Source of the DNA: Gammaproteobacteria bacterium
Lineage (GTDB): Bacteria; Pseudomonadota; Gammaproteobacteria; PS1; Pseudothioglobaceae
NCBI GenBank assembly: GCA_028599035.1
Contig: JAQRMT010000022.1
Coordinates: forward strand, 8,606 to 16,180
Length of the DNA: 7,575 bases
Direction of reading: 5' to 3'
A program made the translations under genes and the position numbers. The notes beneath the pieces are model-generated. The model was not told where the DNA came from. It ran no database searches and worked only from the letters and a program-made list of their open reading frames with translations. Below are positions 6,506 through 7,575 of this stretch, one piece after another; position 1 is the first letter of the stretch; every line of letters starts with the position of its first letter.

Positions 6506-7048
6506 TTATTCTATTTCACATTCGTCTATAATTTCAATAATGTCTGTTTCGCCAAAGTCCATTCCAAATTGAGAGAGTAAAGCGGTTACTTGTCCCCTAT
6601 GGTGGGTCTGATGTAAAAATAAATGGTTAATTAAGCTTGCCAACGGTTTATTAAATGGTTTTCCTGACATATCTGAGTAAGAAACACACCTTTTTATATC
6701 TCTCATTGATAATTGATTGGCCCACTTAATAATTATTGTATCAATTTTTTCTCGCTCTGTGTTTAACTCATTAAACCCCTTAAATAGAATAGTATCTAAT
6801 GATTTTGGTTTGTTTAACTTGGAAATATATGATAATGTTTTCCCGCTTGAAGGATGTGCAGAAAATCTTTTTAACCAAATAATGTCGCCAACCAGAATAT
6901 GATTGAGCGTGCCAAGGACGGATTTAAAGAAAACACCCTTGTTTTGACATAGGCTGACTTCAGATAACTTTCCAGCAATAGCATATTGTCGCTGATTCAT
7001 TAACTGATTGTATTTAGCCAATAGGATTAGTTGGTTTATTTCAGACAA
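6506..7048 (-). CDS. DinB-like four-helix protein, putative metal-dependent enzyme
   Basis: This 180-residue protein looks like the DinB/YfiT-like family, four-helix bundles that usually bind a divalent metal through three histidines. The expected ligands are present: His50 in TLNHIL, then His146 and His150 in HQTHHRGQ (146-153), the typical C-terminal HxxxH near the end of the bundle. Families of this fold include thiol-dependent transferases and isomerases; the reaction here cannot be named. The start is TTG at 7048, supported by GAGGA eight to nine bases upstream; the next ATG, Met16, would cut the first helix. It is separated from purC by 122 bp and from the DUF2797 gene by 63 bp, so it may have its own promoter. 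It is AT-rich and has no signal peptide. Confidence 0.82.
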   Translation of the reverse strand: MSEINQLILLAKYNQLMNQRQYAIAGKLSEVSLCQNKGVFFKSVLGTLNHILVGDIIWLKRFSAHPSSGKTLSYISKLNKPKSLDTILFKGFNELNTEREKIDTIIIKWANQLSMRDIKRCVSYSDMSGKPFNKPLASLINHLFLHQTHHRGQVTALLSQFGMDFGETDIIEIIDECEIE

Positions 7049-7067
7049 AATTAGTGTCCTCTTTAGT

Positions 7068-7083
7068 CCTTAATTGCTTAAGG
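7068..7083. other. Small inverted repeat in the dinB-like gene leader
   Basis: CCTTAA-TTGC-TTAAGG is a perfect six-pair inverted repeat with a four-base loop, 20 bases upstream of the TTG start. It is AT-rich and has no U-tract, so it is a poor terminator. It could be an operator half-site pair or a leader hairpin near the ribosome-binding site. No function is established. Confidence 0.35.
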
Positions 7084-7093
7084 CTCTTTATTA

Positions 7094-7099
7094 ATTATA
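7094..7099 (-). promoter_or_regulatory. Candidate -10 box for the dinB-like gene
   Basis: A perfect TATAAT on the minus strand lies 46 bases before the TTG start, in the purC to dinB gap. No good -35 is present at 17 bases (AGGATA). A second TATAAT at 7138-7143 has an equally poor -35 (GTTAAA). In DNA this rich in AT such hexamers arise by chance, so the call is weak. Confidence 0.3.
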
Positions 7100-7170
7100 A
7101 ATTGAAGCATTTTCATTATCCTTGTATGTTTTCAATTATTATATGATTTTTAGAGTTATATTTAACTTGT

Positions 7171-7575
7171 TTATCGGCACAAAATTTGTTGAATTTGATG
7201 ATATTGGTCGGCAGTTTTTTGTGCAACGCTGCCTGGCAGGCTTGGGGCTGGTGGGGTTTTGTCCCAGTCTAGGGTTTCTAAATAATCACGCACGATTTGT
7301 TTGTCAAAACTCTTTGGGTTGGTGCCGATTTGGTAGGTGTCTTTTGACCAAAATCGGGAGCTGTCGGGGGTGAGCACTTCGTCCATTAGTGTCAGCTTTC
7401 CTGCTTTGTCTAGGCCAAATTCAAATTTGGTGTCGGCGATGATAATGCCACGCGCTAGGGCGTAATTTGCTGCAAACTGATAAAGTGCTAAACTGGTGTC
7501 TTTGATTTGTTGTGCTAAATCTTTGCCCACAAGTTGCGCTGTTTGCTCGAAGTTGATATTTTGGTCGTGTTCGCC
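7171..7575 (-). CDS. purC: SAICAR synthetase, C-terminal part (runs off right edge)
   Basis: PurC joins aspartate to carboxyaminoimidazole ribotide with ATP, giving SAICAR in purine synthesis; it is cytosolic. Only the last 134 residues are in the window. The frame is open to position 7575, reading GEHDQNINFEQ at the edge, so the GTG at 7528-7530 is an internal valine and not a start. Family signatures are clear: IIIADTKFEFGLD (with Asp-Thr-Lys at about 7426-7434) and DEVLTPDSSRFW, followed by SFDKQIVRDYLE and DKTPPAPSLP. The C-terminal tail of about 40 residues after that region fits the longer (about 290-300 residue) PurC form more than the 237-residue E. coli one. The promoter and N terminus lie outside the window. 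Confidence 0.95.
   Translation of the reverse strand, partial: GEHDQNINFEQTAQLVGKDLAQQIKDTSLALYQFAANYALARGIIIADTKFEFGLDKAGKLTLMDEVLTPDSSRFWSKDTYQIGTNPKSFDKQIVRDYLETLDWDKTPPAPSLPGSVAQKTADQYHQIQQILCR

Noticed and set aside
7154..7167. AGTTA-TATT-TAACT hairpin as a purC terminator
   Set aside because: The stem has five pairs with one G-C and no U-tract, so it is too weak to call.
7122..7373. Plus-strand frame opposite the purC end
   Set aside because: It is antisense to clear purC signatures.
7528..7530. GTG as a purC start
   Set aside because: The frame continues upstream with PurC-like sequence to the window edge, so this codon is an internal valine.

Overview
The window is a moderately AT-rich bacterial chromosome segment in which every convincing gene lies on the minus strand. 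In transcription order, right to left, they are: the 3' part of purC, a DinB-like protein, a DUF2797 protein, a small cytosolic FKBP-type prolyl isomerase, a C5-cytosine DNA methyltransferase, its putative type II restriction endonuclease, alaC, a conserved P-loop protein, and metA. AlaC and the DUF2797 protein closely resemble gammaproteobacterial families as I know them. The low GC, compact packing and gene set would fit a SUP05/Thioglobus-type sulfur oxidiser or a related mussel symbiont. That placement is an inference from recall, not a search.

Right side (about 5307-7575): purC runs off the right edge. After a 122-bp AT-rich gap with possible promoter elements comes a DinB-fold protein that starts with TTG. 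A DUF2797 protein follows, with many N-terminal Cys/His residues and a segment resembling a GIY-YIG nuclease core. It is followed after only 11 bp by the FKBP gene.

Middle (3260-5295): a two-gene restriction-modification system, methyltransferase first. It is fitted tightly between the FKBP gene and alaC. The methyltransferase ribosome-binding site overlaps the FKBP stop codon, methyltransferase and endonuclease overlap as ATGA, and endonuclease and alaC also overlap as ATGA. alaC has no visible Shine-Dalgarno sequence of its own, so its translation probably depends on ribosomes finishing the endonuclease.

Left side (185-3263): alaC, the P-loop gene and metA form a translationally coupled amino-acid cassette (ATGA, then TAATG). 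AlaC makes alanine from pyruvate with glutamate; MetA acylates homoserine for methionine synthesis; the P-loop protein has no known role. Past metA come a probable hairpin and a 30-bp tandem repeat with three perfect copies, which keeps five of six frames open and so mimics a small gene.

The points most worth a second look are the restriction-modification cassette coupled to a metabolic gene, the nuclease-like core of the DUF2797 protein, the unusual lysine at the acyl-CoA specificity position of MetA, the P-loop gene between alaC and metA, and the tandem repeat.
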